A stretch of 64,000 nucleotides of DNA from Neomoorella thermoacetica (GCF_001875325.1 NZ_MDDC01000009.1:61052-125051), one strand, 5' to 3'. Numbered from the stretch's first letter, positions 47,639 to 55,749 are shown. Program-made: numbers and translations. Notes: a model not told the origin generated them from the sequence alone.

Positions 47639-48730
47639 TCAGCTCCTTAAAGTTTGTTGAACGGCGCCGATTATCTCCTCCGGGGTAATGCCCATACCCG
47701 GCCGCAGGTAGCCGCTGACGGGCGTTTCCAGGCCATAGAGACTGGCCCTGACCTGGCGTTCCAGCTGGCCGTGGGCCGACTCGACCACCAGGATCCGTTG
47801 CGCCCTGGCAGCCAGGGGCTGCAAGGCTTCCTCCGGGAAAGGTCGCAGGGTAATGGGCCGGAAGTACCCGGCCTTAATGCCGGCTTCCCGGAGGGAGTCT
47901 ACGGCTGCCCGGGCGGCCCTGGAAACAACCCCGTGGGCAATGACCAGGATCTCGTCGTCGTCCACAGCGCAGGCTTCCCATTCGACTACTTCCGGGATCA
48001 TGGCCTGGTAGTCTTTAATTGAGGCGGTAAGCCGGTCGTAAAGTTCATCCTCGAGGTTGTAGGTATTGCGCAGGTGGGCCGGCTCGCGATCTATCCCGGC
48101 TATACCCGGCAGGCCGACCATAGGCCGGCACTCTTCCATGACAATACCCCTGGTCGCGGGGTCATAGATGGTAACCGGTTCCCGCATTTTAGACTGGTAA
48201 CCGTCCCCCAGTACAAAGGTAGGGAAACGATATTTCCAGGCGGTGTTAAAGGCCTTTATGGTATAGTTAAAAAGGTCCTGGTGGGATGAGGTGGAATAAA
48301 CAATCCTCAGTCCCTCGCCATTGCCTCCGAAGCAGGTCAGGTTGAGTTCCTGCTGGGAATAGATGACCGTGGCCGTCGATGGGCCGCCCCGCTGGGTCAC
48401 GACCACCACGGTGGGCAGGCGCATCATCTCGGCCATGGACATGGCCTCCTGCATGAGGACATTGCCCGGCCCGGCGGTGGCCGTAAAGGCCCTCTTGCCG
48501 GCCAGGACCCCGCCCACAGTAGTAAACCCGGCTGATATTTCGTCCTCGGTCTGTAAAAAACCCCGGTCGTACCTGGGAGCCATGCGGGTCCAGTAGTGCA
48601 TGATCTCGTTCTGGGGCGTAATGGGGTAGCCGTACATGATGTCAGCCCCTGCCGCCAGGGCGGCCCAGGCGACAACCTCATTGCCGGTCATGAATGCCCT
48701 TTGCTCGCCTTCAATGGGTTTAGCGGCCAT
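47639..48730 (-). CDS. korA: 2-oxoacid:ferredoxin oxidoreductase alpha subunit
   Basis: 363 aa. TGNEVVAWAALAAGADIMYGYPITP is the pyrimidine-binding start (cited in part); TATAGPGNVLMQEAMSMAEM and TQRGGPSTATV are conserved. Four bases separate it from korB. Upstream lies a 207-bp spacer with hairpins, then the MinD-like gene. It provides 2-oxoglutarate from succinyl-CoA for the incomplete reductive TCA branch. Confidence 0.93.
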   Translation of the reverse strand: MAAKPIEGEQRAFMTGNEVVAWAALAAGADIMYGYPITPQNEIMHYWTRMAPRYDRGFLQTEDEISAGFTTVGGVLAGKRAFTATAGPGNVLMQEAMSMAEMMRLPTVVVVTQRGGPSTATVIYSQQELNLTCFGGNGEGLRIVYSTSSHQDLFNYTIKAFNTAWKYRFPTFVLGDGYQSKMREPVTIYDPATRGIVMEECRPMVGLPGIAGIDREPAHLRNTYNLEDELYDRLTASIKDYQAMIPEVVEWEACAVDDDEILVIAHGVVSRAARAAVDSLREAGIKAGYFRPITLRPFPEEALQPLAARAQRILVVESAHGQLERQVRASLYGLETPVSGYLRPGMGITPEEIIGAVQQTLRS

Positions 48731-48785
48731 ATATCCACCGTCTCCGAATATAGGGTTCTACCAAATGAAGTGATTAGTTCACCGC

Positions 48786-48937
48786 CGCGAAGCTACCGGC
48801 TTCGCGCAAGTATCTGACGCCTCGAACCAGGTCGCCCTCCGCCTGTATCCTCCAGCCCCTAGCTCAGCCTGCATTTTCATGGTTCGCTGGCAGGGGCGAT
48901 AGCCCCATGGGAGCTCCCCCGCATGGCCACGGGGGTT
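48786..48937. other. Hairpin-rich spacer upstream of korA
   Basis: GCGAAGC-TACCG-GCTTCGC (48787-48805) is a perfect 7-bp hairpin. At 48882-48906 TTCGCTGGC is followed by GGGGC-GATA-GCCCC. The TTCGCTGGC word also precedes GC-rich inverted repeats at about 41374 and 42652. No gene or clear promoter was found in the spacer. Confidence 0.4.
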
Positions 48938-49600
48938 CTACCAGAAGGCCCGGGGCATGTAGCGGTGGATCACCCGTACGGGATTGCCTTCCCGGTCCCG
49001 CTCCCCCAGGTGGGGAGCCAGTTCCTCTACTACAGCCGTAGCCACCACCGGTAGTCCCAGTTCCCGGGCCGCGGTGGTTACTATCCCCGCACCCTCCTGT
49101 ACCAGGGCAGCCGTGGTCTCGTCGCCCAGGTGGGTGTTATTGATGAGACCGTCGACCCGCCCCAGAGAGCGGACATGATCGATTATAGCCGGCACCGTGG
49201 CCGTAGCCGGCCGGGTAGTGTTAATAACTGCCAGGACCCGGAGGTCGGGGTCCTCCTCCACGTCCTCCAGTAAATGTAAAGTCCTTGCCCCGGCTACCCC
49301 GTAGCCGACATCGATAATAACGCTGCCTTCCCGGCGCAGGGCCCAGCGGACCGCCGGGTGAAGTACAGTCCCGGCTTCACCCCAGCCAGTTACCTGTCCT
49401 GTTTCCCACCCCAGGACCTCTATACCCTGTTCTGCCAGCTCTTTTTTCAGGGGTCGCAGAGTATAACATGGTTCTACAGTATCCAGGTCGGCCAGGGCGA
49501 CTGCCCGGCCCTGCCTGCGTAAGTAGACAGCCCGGTTAATGGCGTTTTCCGATTTGCCGCTGCCGTACTCGCCTACATAGGCCTCTGCTATGCGCGCCAA
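48938..49600 (-). CDS. MinD/CobQ-like P-loop ATPase upstream of kor operon
   Basis: 220 aa. EAYVGEYGSGKSENAINRA has a deviant Walker A with GSGKSE. VALADLDTVEPCYTLRP carries the signature Asp after the sensor strand, SVIIDVGYGVAGA is the Walker B-like region, and VDGLINNTHLG sits at the base-recognition place. It resembles SIMIBI-class ATPases such as MinD, NifH-like or CooC. Its place before korA suggests cofactor or Fe-S maturation, but this is a guess. No membrane-targeting helix was seen. Confidence 0.75.
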   Translation of the reverse strand: MARIAEAYVGEYGSGKSENAINRAVYLRRQGRAVALADLDTVEPCYTLRPLKKELAEQGIEVLGWETGQVTGWGEAGTVLHPAVRWALRREGSVIIDVGYGVAGARTLHLLEDVEEDPDLRVLAVINTTRPATATVPAIIDHVRSLGRVDGLINNTHLGDETTAALVQEGAGIVTTAARELGLPVVATAVVEELAPHLGERDREGNPVRVIHRYMPRAFW

Positions 49601-49649
49601 GCCCTCACCTCGCCTTTAGTATGTTTCATCACCGGGCCGAGTATGAAAG

Positions 49650-49680
49650 GAAAATAAAAAACCCGGGGCAACCGGGCTTG
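49650..49680 (-). terminator. Terminator after bofA
   Basis: AAGCCCGG (49679-49672) pairs with CCGGGTTT on the minus strand, then TTTTATTTT. It ends the dnaX-bofA series before the MinD-like gene. Confidence 0.75.
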
Positions 49681-49724
49681 AAATAAAATCCAGGTTCAGG
49701 TTGTTGGCCTGTCCAGCCCCGGCC

Positions 49725-50006
49725 TCAGGCTCCCAGTACCAGGCGTAAAAAAATCAGCAAAACCAGGCCTGGCAGGCCCAGAAAACCGGCGATTAAGACT
49801 GTGAGCCAGTTTAAGGGGATAAAAAAGTGAAAATAGGCACCGAAGAAATTAAAGGCCCAGAGGATTAGCAGGCCAAAGAAGGAGTTGATTATGATTTTCA
49901 AGACCAGCTTCAGGGGTTTTAAAAAAATACTGCCCAGGAGATAAATCAGGAAGAGCAGGAACAGGGCAGCAAAAAGGAGCTGGATGGTATCGCCAGCCAC
50001 GGCCAT
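49725..50006 (-). CDS. bofA: Pro-sigma-K processing inhibitor BofA
   Basis: 93 aa with three hydrophobic segments (LLFAALFLLFLIYLLG; FFGLLILWAFNFFGAYF; WLTVLIAGFLGLPGLVLL). The ending FLGLPGLVLL is typical of BofA, and the gene stands after recR and yaaL as in Bacillus. It restrains the SpoIVFB protease in the outer forespore membrane. Confidence 0.9.
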   Translation of the reverse strand: MAVAGDTIQLLFAALFLLFLIYLLGSIFLKPLKLVLKIIINSFFGLLILWAFNFFGAYFHFFIPLNWLTVLIAGFLGLPGLVLLIFLRLVLGA

Positions 50007-50012
50007 TACCCC

Positions 50013-50231
50013 CTACAGATCGAAATTATGCCAGGCCTGTCCCCGGTTACGGACTACTTTCCACAAATACATGTACCTTCTTTCTGCCGCCTCCAGCCGG
50101 TAGATGGCCTGATCAATCAGGTCCGGTTCCGTAACCTCGGCAAAAAAACGCTGGGCCGCCAGCCATTCCTCCCTGGCTTCCCTGATGGCTTCAGCCACCT
50201 TTTCCAATTCTTCCCTGAATCCCAGTTCCAT
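50013..50231 (-). CDS. YaaL-family protein (DUF2508)
   Basis: 72 aa from ATG 50231, after GGAGGTGG. Highly charged helices (ELEKVAEAIREAREEW; DQAIYRLEAAERRYMYLW). Function unknown. Lies 6 bp before bofA; the recR-yaaL-bofA order is conserved in spore formers. Confidence 0.87.
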   Translation of the reverse strand: MELGFREELEKVAEAIREAREEWLAAQRFFAEVTEPDLIDQAIYRLEAAERRYMYLWKVVRNRGQAWHNFDL

Positions 50232-50315
50232 AAACCGGCCACCTCCCAACTGCCTTTGGTGATAGGATATGCAGCTGGGAATTATTTCTTGCCAACTTTT
50301 TTACTCTATTTCATT

Positions 50316-50915
50316 TTATTCTATCTCGCGGCGGCCGGCAAAGGCACGGGCCAGGGTAACCTCATCGGCGTATTCCAGATCGCCGCCGACGGGCAGGCCG
50401 TAGGCCAGGCGGGTAACCTTCACCCCCAGGGTTTTCAGCAGTTTGTCCAGGTAAAGGGCCGTGGATTCCCCCTCGACATCGGCATTGGTGGCCAGGATGA
50501 CCTCCCTGACTTTCCCGCCCTGGAGCCGGGCCAGGAGCTCCTTGATCCGTAACTGTTCCGGGCCGATACCATCCACGGGGGATATGGCACCCTGGAGGAC
50601 GTGGTACAGGCCCCGGTACTGGCGTGTTTTCTCCAGGGCTATAATGTCCCGTGCTTCTTCAACCACGCAGATGCAGGAGTGATCCCTTTCCGGGTCACTG
50701 CATAGACGGCAGGGATCCCTGTCAGTGAAGTTGCCACAGATGGAGCAATAGATTGTCTTCTGCCGCGCTTCCTGGATAGCAGTTGCCAGGTCCCGGGCTT
50801 CGCTGGCCGGAACTTTAAGGATGTGGAAGGCCAGGCGCTGGGCTGTTTTGGGTCCGATGCCGGGCAGCCTGCCCAGGGCGGCAATCAGTTTATTGAGGGG
50901 CTCCGGGTAATACAT
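50316..50915 (-). CDS. recR: Recombination mediator RecR
   Basis: 199 aa. N-terminal helix-hairpin-helix (LIAALGRLPGIGPKTAQRLA), zinc finger CSICGNFTDRDPCRLC, and Toprim domain (ICVVEEARDIIALEKT). It loads RecA at gaps with RecO. The gene begins 3 bp after the ybaB stop. Confidence 0.96.
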   Translation of the reverse strand: MYYPEPLNKLIAALGRLPGIGPKTAQRLAFHILKVPASEARDLATAIQEARQKTIYCSICGNFTDRDPCRLCSDPERDHSCICVVEEARDIIALEKTRQYRGLYHVLQGAISPVDGIGPEQLRIKELLARLQGGKVREVILATNADVEGESTALYLDKLLKTLGVKVTRLAYGLPVGGDLEYADEVTLARAFAGRREIE

Positions 50916-50918
50916 ACC

Positions 50919-51233
50919 CTAGAACCCCGGCAGGCAGATATTGCCGGTAATCTTCGCCATTTCCCTGGTCACCATCTCCTGGGACTGGTGCAGGGCTTCG
51001 TTGACGGCCGCCAGGATCAGGTCCTGGAGCATCTCCACGTCTTCAGGGTCAACGGCCGCAGGGTCAATTACAATGCTGACTAGTTCCTGGCGACCGTTGA
51101 CCGTAACTTTTACTACCCCACCGCCGGCGCTGGCCTCAACCGTCCTTTCCCCCAGTTCCTCCTGGAGCCTGGCTACCTGGGCCTGCATCTTCTGCATCTG
51201 TTTCATCATTTTGTTCATATTGCCCATGCCCAT
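50919..51233 (-). CDS. YbaB/EbfC-family nucleoid-associated protein
   Basis: 104 aa. MNKMMKQMQKMQAQVARLQEE is a Met/Gln-rich coiled coil (cited in part); the beta core has VKVTVNGRQELVSIVIDP and the end is MAKITGN. It binds DNA as a dimer. Stands between dnaX and recR, as in most bacteria. Confidence 0.94.
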   Translation of the reverse strand: MGMGNMNKMMKQMQKMQAQVARLQEELGERTVEASAGGGVVKVTVNGRQELVSIVIDPAAVDPEDVEMLQDLILAAVNEALHQSQEMVTREMAKITGNICLPGF

Positions 51234-51257
51234 TGATTCAATCCTCCTTCAGGTCTG

Positions 51258-53033
51258 TCAGTCCTTGATCTCCACTTTGTCCGCCCCGAAAAAGTTCACC
51301 AGCCGGGTCAAGGTATCGCCGGTGTCCCCCGGTGGGGAGGGTCTCCCGGAGGTAATGACTACCTTTAAAGGCCGGCCGAAGACCGCAGCCAGGGCTTTCT
51401 CCACTTTCTGCCTGTTACCAGGCTGCTCCAGCATGCCCCGGTGAAAATCGGCTTTGACGGCCAGGGTCAGGGTATCACCAGCTACCGCCACCGGTTCGCC
51501 CTCCCGCAGGAAGGCCTGCAGCCGGATGCTTTCCCTGCGGGCGGCAGCCAGGACTTCCGGCCAGCGTTCCTGCACTGCAGCCAGTTCCAGCTCCGGGGAT
51601 GCCGGCGAACTGGTTTCCTGGCCGGTCGCAGTCTCCGGCCCGGCCAGCCCTGCCCGGTCCCTGCCTGCAGCCTGCTGGAGTTCCCAGCGGTTAATTACCC
51701 GGGTCTGCCCGCCAGGAAACCCTTCCCCGGGGGCCTCAAGCAGGCCGCTTTTTTCCCGTTCCTGCCCGCCGGCATCAGCCCGGCTCCCCGGGGCAACCGG
51801 CGGCCTGTTCCCTTCTCCGGGGTTCCTGGCAGCTACCCTTTCCCGGGCCCTGCCAGGAGTGGGGCCTTCCAGGGCAGCCAGGCGTGCCTCCAGTTTCGCC
51901 ACCCGGCGGCTCAGTTCCTCCAGGGAGGGTCCCGGGGCAACCAGGTAGCCGGCCAGGGTCATCTCCAGGATAACTCGCGGCTGGTTGCTCCGGCGCAGGG
52001 CCGCTCCACCCTGCTGTAGCCTTTCTATGAGGTCCAGCAGGCGATGGTGGTCAAACTGCCGTGCCTGGGCCGCCACCTGCTCCACTTCCTCAGGCAAAAG
52101 GCCGGTCAGGGAGCCGGCGCCTGGGTCCACTTTTAAGAGAAGAAGGTTACGGGTATGATCGAGCAAGTCTTCAAGCAGGCGCTGGGGCTCGATACCGGAC
52201 GCCAGGGCTTTATCCACCAGGTGCAACACCCCGGCACCGTCGCCGGTAGCCAGGGCACCGGTCAGGGCCAGGAGGGTGTCCAGTCGCGCCGTGCCCAGGG
52301 TAACTGCCACCTGCCCGGCCGTCACCGGTCCCCGGGTACCGGTGGCCAGGATCTGGTCCAGGAGGCTGAGGGCATCCCGCAAGCCGCCGGCAGCCTTGCG
52401 GGATAAGAGGCTCAAGGCGCCGGGCTCAACCTCCACCCCGTTGGCTGCTGCCACTTCCTGCAGGCGACCGGCAATGGCCTTTACCGTCAGGGGGTGAAAA
52501 TCAAAGCGCTGGCAACGGGAAAGGATGGTCGGCAGAACCTTGCGCGGCTCGGTGGTAGCCAGAATAAAGACTGCATGGGCCGGGGGCTCTTCCAGGGTTT
52601 TCAGGAGGGCGTTAAATGCCTCCTGGGTCAGCATATGGACTTCATCGATAATATAAACCTTGTACCTGCCTTCTACCGGGCCCAGGGGTATTTTTTCAAT
52701 CAGATTGCGGATCTCGTCAATCCCCCGGTTGGAGGCGGCGTCCATCTCCAGGACGTCCAGGGAGTTTCCGGCCAGGATACGCCGGCAATTGGCGCATTCG
52801 TTACAGGGTTCCCCCTCCCGGGGTGCCAGGCAATTGATGGCCCGGGCCAGTATTTTCGCCGTACTGGTTTTCCCCGTACCCCTGGGGCCACAGAAAAGGT
52901 AGGCGTGGACCAGGCGCCCGGTAAGCAGGGCGTTACGAAGGGTCCTGGTTATATGTTCCTGCCCCACCACCTCGGCAAAGGTGCGGGGCCGCCACTGCCG
53001 GTACAGGGCCTGGTACTGGGCCAATTCCTTCAC
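51258..53033 (-). CDS. dnaX: DNA polymerase III gamma/tau subunit
   Basis: 591 aa. YRQWRPRTFAEVVGQEHI; Walker A GPRGTGKTSTAKI; zinc cysteines CLAPREGEPCNECANC; DEVHMLT; sensor LATTEPRKVLPTILSRCQRF. Residues about 370-480 are a Gly/Pro/Arg-rich linker; the C-terminal tau-like domain starts near 485. GTG 53033 overlaps the AGAAGG site; TTG 53024 has 8-base spacing and is as likely. SRP RNA lies directly upstream. Confidence 0.96.
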   Translation of the reverse strand: MKELAQYQALYRQWRPRTFAEVVGQEHITRTLRNALLTGRLVHAYLFCGPRGTGKTSTAKILARAINCLAPREGEPCNECANCRRILAGNSLDVLEMDAASNRGIDEIRNLIEKIPLGPVEGRYKVYIIDEVHMLTQEAFNALLKTLEEPPAHAVFILATTEPRKVLPTILSRCQRFDFHPLTVKAIAGRLQEVAAANGVEVEPGALSLLSRKAAGGLRDALSLLDQILATGTRGPVTAGQVAVTLGTARLDTLLALTGALATGDGAGVLHLVDKALASGIEPQRLLEDLLDHTRNLLLLKVDPGAGSLTGLLPEEVEQVAAQARQFDHHRLLDLIERLQQGGAALRRSNQPRVILEMTLAGYLVAPGPSLEELSRRVAKLEARLAALEGPTPGRARERVAARNPGEGNRPPVAPGSRADAGGQEREKSGLLEAPGEGFPGGQTRVINRWELQQAAGRDRAGLAGPETATGQETSSPASPELELAAVQERWPEVLAAARRESIRLQAFLREGEPVAVAGDTLTLAVKADFHRGMLEQPGNRQKVEKALAAVFGRPLKVVITSGRPSPPGDTGDTLTRLVNFFGADKVEIKD

Positions 53034-53092
53034 CTTCTTTTGCCGGGATAATAGTGCACCTGCAAATAACCGCCGTCAGGTAGGAAAACAGG

Positions 53093-53132
53093 TATGTAAA
53101 AAAGGGATTATTCACCTTCCGAATAATCCCTT
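53093..53132 (-). terminator. SRP RNA terminator
   Basis: A perfect 12-bp stem (53121-53132 with 53102-53113), 7-base loop, then TTTTTTAC on the minus strand. Confidence 0.88.
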
Positions 53133-53147
53133 CTTGTCACCTTAAGT

Positions 53148-53416
53148 GACCGTGCACCCACTGTTGAACATGGCCTCCGGGCGTTACCGGTGCAGGTAAC
53201 TCCAACCAGGTAACCCTGCGGCACCCGAGGCTGCTCACTTACCGCTGCTTCCTCCCGGACCTGACGGGGTTCATGAGTTCTCGTCGCGCAGGACCCGGCT
53301 CTCTTCGCCCCTTACACCGGCCGGACCCCACAGGTCAGGTCCGCCAGTGGGACTTCGACCCCGCTATAGCGGTTTGCGGGTTACAGGGCACCGCTACCTC
53401 CCCGTCTAGCACGGTC
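53148..53416 (-). ncRNA. ffs: Signal recognition particle RNA, large bacterial form
   Basis: The minus strand holds the SRP core GTCAGGTCCGGGAGGAAGC followed by AGCGGTAA, the Ffh-binding symmetric and asymmetric loops. The tetraloop is GGGA rather than the common GGAA, which still fits GNRA. The 5' part forms the Alu-like domain (CCCGCAAACCGCTATAGCGGG region). The ends pair: GACCGTGC (53416-53409) with GCACGGTC (53155-53148), which sets the limits at about 269 nt. Only 20 bases separate it from tRNA-Ser(GGA), so both may come from one transcript. Confidence 0.92.
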
Positions 53417-53435
53417 AAAACTGGAAAAATTAAAA

Positions 53436-53530
53436 TGGCGGAGAGAGTGGGATTCGAACCCACGAGACAGGATTGTGACCCGTCTACTCGCTCTCCAGGC
53501 GAGCGCCTTCGACCACTCAGCCATCTCTCC
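53436..53530 (-). tRNA. tRNA-Ser (anticodon GGA)
   Basis: Acceptor GGAGAGA/TCTCTCC with discriminator G and encoded CCA. Anticodon loop CTGGAGA. Long variable arm of class II type. T-arm GGGTTCGAATCCC. Reads UCC and UCU. Confidence 0.96.
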
Positions 53531-53575
53531 GCGCCAAACTGATGGTCGTTTACAGTTAAATCTGTTAGCTAGTTT

Positions 53576-53604
53576 ATTATACAGCTAATTAGGCTTAATT
53601 GCAA
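53576..53604 (-). promoter_or_regulatory. Promoter of tRNA-Ser(GGA)-SRP RNA
   Basis: TTGCAA (53604-53599), 17 bases, TATAAT (53581-53576), 46 bp before the tRNA. Confidence 0.75.
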
Positions 53605-53751
53605 GCCGTCTTTTGCCTAAGATCATCCCCCGGCACAGCCTTCGACCAATTCTCCTTTCGGTAGAAGCTTGCTCGCTGCAAACAAAAGGCAGTGTGGCAT
53701 CTTCAAGCTCTCACCGGTTACAGTTCGTCGTGCCGGGAGCCTTCCTAAAAG

Positions 53752-54879
53752 TCAATAATTGGTAATCATCAGATGCCTGGCGGACTTATCGTTCCGGTTC
53801 TGGAAGCTGACCTGGTACTTTTTGTTAAAAACCCGGATTCTGAAGCCGCGGTCCCGGTAGAGGTCGTAAATAAAGGATGTATTTTTAATAACCAGCATAA
53901 ACCTGGCCCGGCACTCGCCGGCGAGATAGGCTGCCAGGCGCGCTTGATCGGCTGGTCCGAAGGACATCCCGGCATAGGCGCTGAAATCACTATCATAGGG
54001 CGGGTCCAGGAAGATAAAATCCTCCGGCCCGGGGGCAGTCTGGCGGAGGAACTCCTCGAAATCCAGGCAAAAAATCCTGGCCTTACCCAGGTGTTCGCGT
54101 ACCTCACGGGATTTGAGGTAGCCTACCTTCCGGGCGAAATCCTTATCGTTATAAGAAATACCTCCGTAGGGGACGTTAAATTCGCCCCGCCTGTTATAAC
54201 GAAACATGGCGGCATAGCAGTATTCCCGGATAAAGTAGAAGAGGGCGGTGGCAGGTCCCGGGCCCAGGCCGAGGGTCGCAGTATGGTTGTACAGGTAGCG
54301 GCAGTGCATGTAGAAAGCACTTTTAAAGGCGCCTTCCAGGTTGGCCAGGATATCCTCGCTGTCCAGGGGGCCCTTCCGGGCGGCAATTTTTTTCATCCTG
54401 GTTATCTTGTTGAGGAGGTTCCTTTTTATTTCCCCGATAAAGTTTTCCGGGTTAACAGGGGGTGCCAGAACCTCCCTTAACTCCCGCCCCCGCCTGTTAA
54501 TGAACTCTACCACTGCCCCGGGCAGTTGCGCGCCGGAATAGACGTCGCGGGCATACTTCTTGTAAATGTCTTCCAAGATCGCACCGCTATCCCTGGCAAC
54601 TATGGCAAGGCGTTCCCAGCTCCAGGCCAGGGCCTCCAGGGTTTGAAAAAACTCCCGGTTATTTTCACGAATCATGGTATAAAGGGCAATTAGCTCCGGG
54701 GCTTTATCATTGATATACATGGCCGGCCGGTCAACGGCAAAAAAGACGGCCCCGCCGCCGACGAAGGGTTCATAGTAATTGCGAACCCCGCAGGGGAGGT
54801 TGGGGAGGATGTAGCGAAGTTCCCTTTCTTTGCCGCCGGCCCATTTTATAATGGGACTTAACCTTGGATTTCTGAGCAT
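53752..54879 (-). CDS. D12-class N6-adenine DNA methyltransferase, no restriction partner
   Basis: 375 aa. PIIKWAGGKERELRYILP is the N-terminal motif of Dam/DpnM-type enzymes, YYEPFVGGGAVFF binds SAM, and FIFLDPPYDSDFSAYAGM is the catalytic DPPY motif. FNVPYGG is typical of the group. It is longer than E. coli Dam (278 aa); the extra part at about 95-190 is a charged helical insert. No restriction, specificity or transposition gene is adjacent. It lies between two serine tRNA genes. Target sequence cannot be read from this; GATC is typical of the class but unproved. Confidence 0.9.
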   Translation of the reverse strand: MLRNPRLSPIIKWAGGKERELRYILPNLPCGVRNYYEPFVGGGAVFFAVDRPAMYINDKAPELIALYTMIRENNREFFQTLEALAWSWERLAIVARDSGAILEDIYKKYARDVYSGAQLPGAVVEFINRRGRELREVLAPPVNPENFIGEIKRNLLNKITRMKKIAARKGPLDSEDILANLEGAFKSAFYMHCRYLYNHTATLGLGPGPATALFYFIREYCYAAMFRYNRRGEFNVPYGGISYNDKDFARKVGYLKSREVREHLGKARIFCLDFEEFLRQTAPGPEDFIFLDPPYDSDFSAYAGMSFGPADQARLAAYLAGECRARFMLVIKNTSFIYDLYRDRGFRIRVFNKKYQVSFQNRNDKSARHLMITNY

Positions 54880-54904
54880 ACCGGGAAAATAACTCCCTGT
54901 CGAA

Positions 54905-54941
54905 CTACTAAAAGGGGTTCCACCTGTAACGGCAGAACCCC
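54905..54941 (-). terminator. Terminator after tRNA-Ser(CGA)
   Basis: GGGGTTC pairs with GAACCCC (54941-54935 with 54920-54914), followed by TTTT on the minus strand. Confidence 0.7.
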
Positions 54942-54956
54942 CTCGCTATACTATAA

Positions 54957-55048
54957 TGGCGGAGAGAGTGGGATTCGAACCCACGGAAGGCTCATCGCCT
55001 TCACTCGATTTCGAGTCGAGCGCCTTCAACCAGCTCAGCCATCTCTCC
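54957..55048 (-). tRNA. tRNA-Ser (anticodon CGA)
   Basis: Acceptor GGAGAGA/TCTCTCC, discriminator G, encoded CCA. Anticodon arm CTCGA-CTCGAAA-TCGAG. Long variable arm. Reads UCG. The 5' 14 bases are also the last codons and stop of tadA. Confidence 0.96.
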
Positions 55049-55487
55049 GCATCTGGAAAAACTTTTTTATTAACTCCCGGCACTCTTCTTCCCTGATGCC
55101 GGGAATCACTTCTACCTGGTGGTCAAAATGGGGATTCTCCACCAGGTTGACCACGGAATCTACCGCTCCGGCGCGCCGGTCCGGGGCCCCGTAAACCAGC
55201 CGGCAGATGCGGGCCTGGACCAGGGCACCGGCACACATGGGACAGGGTTCCAGGGTGACATACAAGGTAACACCTGTTAACCGCCAGTCGCCTCGTACCC
55301 GGGCTGCCGCCCGCAGGGCGATGATCTCGGCATGGGCCGTGGGGTCAGCCAGGGTTTCCCGGCGGTTGCCGGCCCGGGCGATAATCTCCCCGCCTGCTAC
55401 TATTACCGCCCCGATGGGGACTTCTCCCAGGTCAAAGGCCTTCCTGGCTTCGACCAGGGCCTCGCCCATATAGAAATGGTGGTCCAT
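55035..55487 (-). CDS. tadA: tRNA-specific adenosine deaminase
   Basis: 150 aa from ATG 55487. TAHAEIIALR (zinc His and proton-shuttle Glu) and TLEPCPMCAGALVQARI (zinc Cys pair). It converts A34 of tRNA-Arg(ACG) to inosine. The end FQMRRDG-stop is encoded by the 5' part of tRNA-Ser(CGA), 14-bp overlap. GTG 55496 is an alternative start. tRNA-Arg(ACG), its substrate, lies about 110 bp upstream. Confidence 0.95.
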   Translation of the reverse strand: MDHHFYMGEALVEARKAFDLGEVPIGAVIVAGGEIIARAGNRRETLADPTAHAEIIALRAAARVRGDWRLTGVTLYVTLEPCPMCAGALVQARICRLVYGAPDRRAGAVDSVVNLVENPHFDHQVEVIPGIREEECRELIKKFFQMRRDG

Positions 55488-55509
55488 AAAGGCCACCCCG
55501 CTGCTATCC

Positions 55510-55586
55510 TGGTGCGCCTGGAGGGACTCGAACCCCCGGCACGCGGTTTAGGAAACCGCTGCTCTATCCACCTGAGCTACAGACGC
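55510..55586 (-). tRNA. tRNA-Arg (anticodon CCT)
   Basis: Acceptor GCGTCTG/CAGGCGC with one GU, CCA encoded. Anticodon arm GCGGT-TTCCTAA-ACCGC. T-arm GGGGGTTCGAGTCCC. Reads AGG. Confidence 0.96.
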
Positions 55587-55598
55587 AAAGACATAAAA

Positions 55599-55675
55599 TG
55601 GCGCGCCCGGAGGGACTCGAACCCCCAACCTCCTGGTTCGTAGCCAGTTACTCTATCCCGTTGAGCTACGGGCGC
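55599..55675 (-). tRNA. tRNA-Arg (anticodon ACG)
   Basis: Acceptor GCGCCCG/CGGGCGC, CCA encoded. Anticodon loop CTACGAA; the first anticodon-stem pair is an A-G mismatch. A34 must become inosine, by TadA, to read CGU, CGC and CGA. Confidence 0.95.
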
Positions 55676-55702
55676 ACGTTTTTATTTTTACTGACAACGT
55701 TT

Positions 55703-55731
55703 ATTTTAACAGAGTTAACGGCCCGCGTCAA
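55703..55731 (-). promoter_or_regulatory. Promoter of the tRNA-Arg/tadA/tRNA-Ser group
   Basis: TTGACG (55731-55726), 17 bases, TAAAAT (55708-55703), 27 bp before tRNA-Arg(ACG). Confidence 0.7.
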
Positions 55732-55749
55732 GTCATGAAAGTTTGGTAG

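Noticed and set aside
53752..54879. Complete restriction-modification system
   Set aside because: Only the methylase is present; both neighbours are tRNA genes and no endonuclease or specificity subunit was seen.
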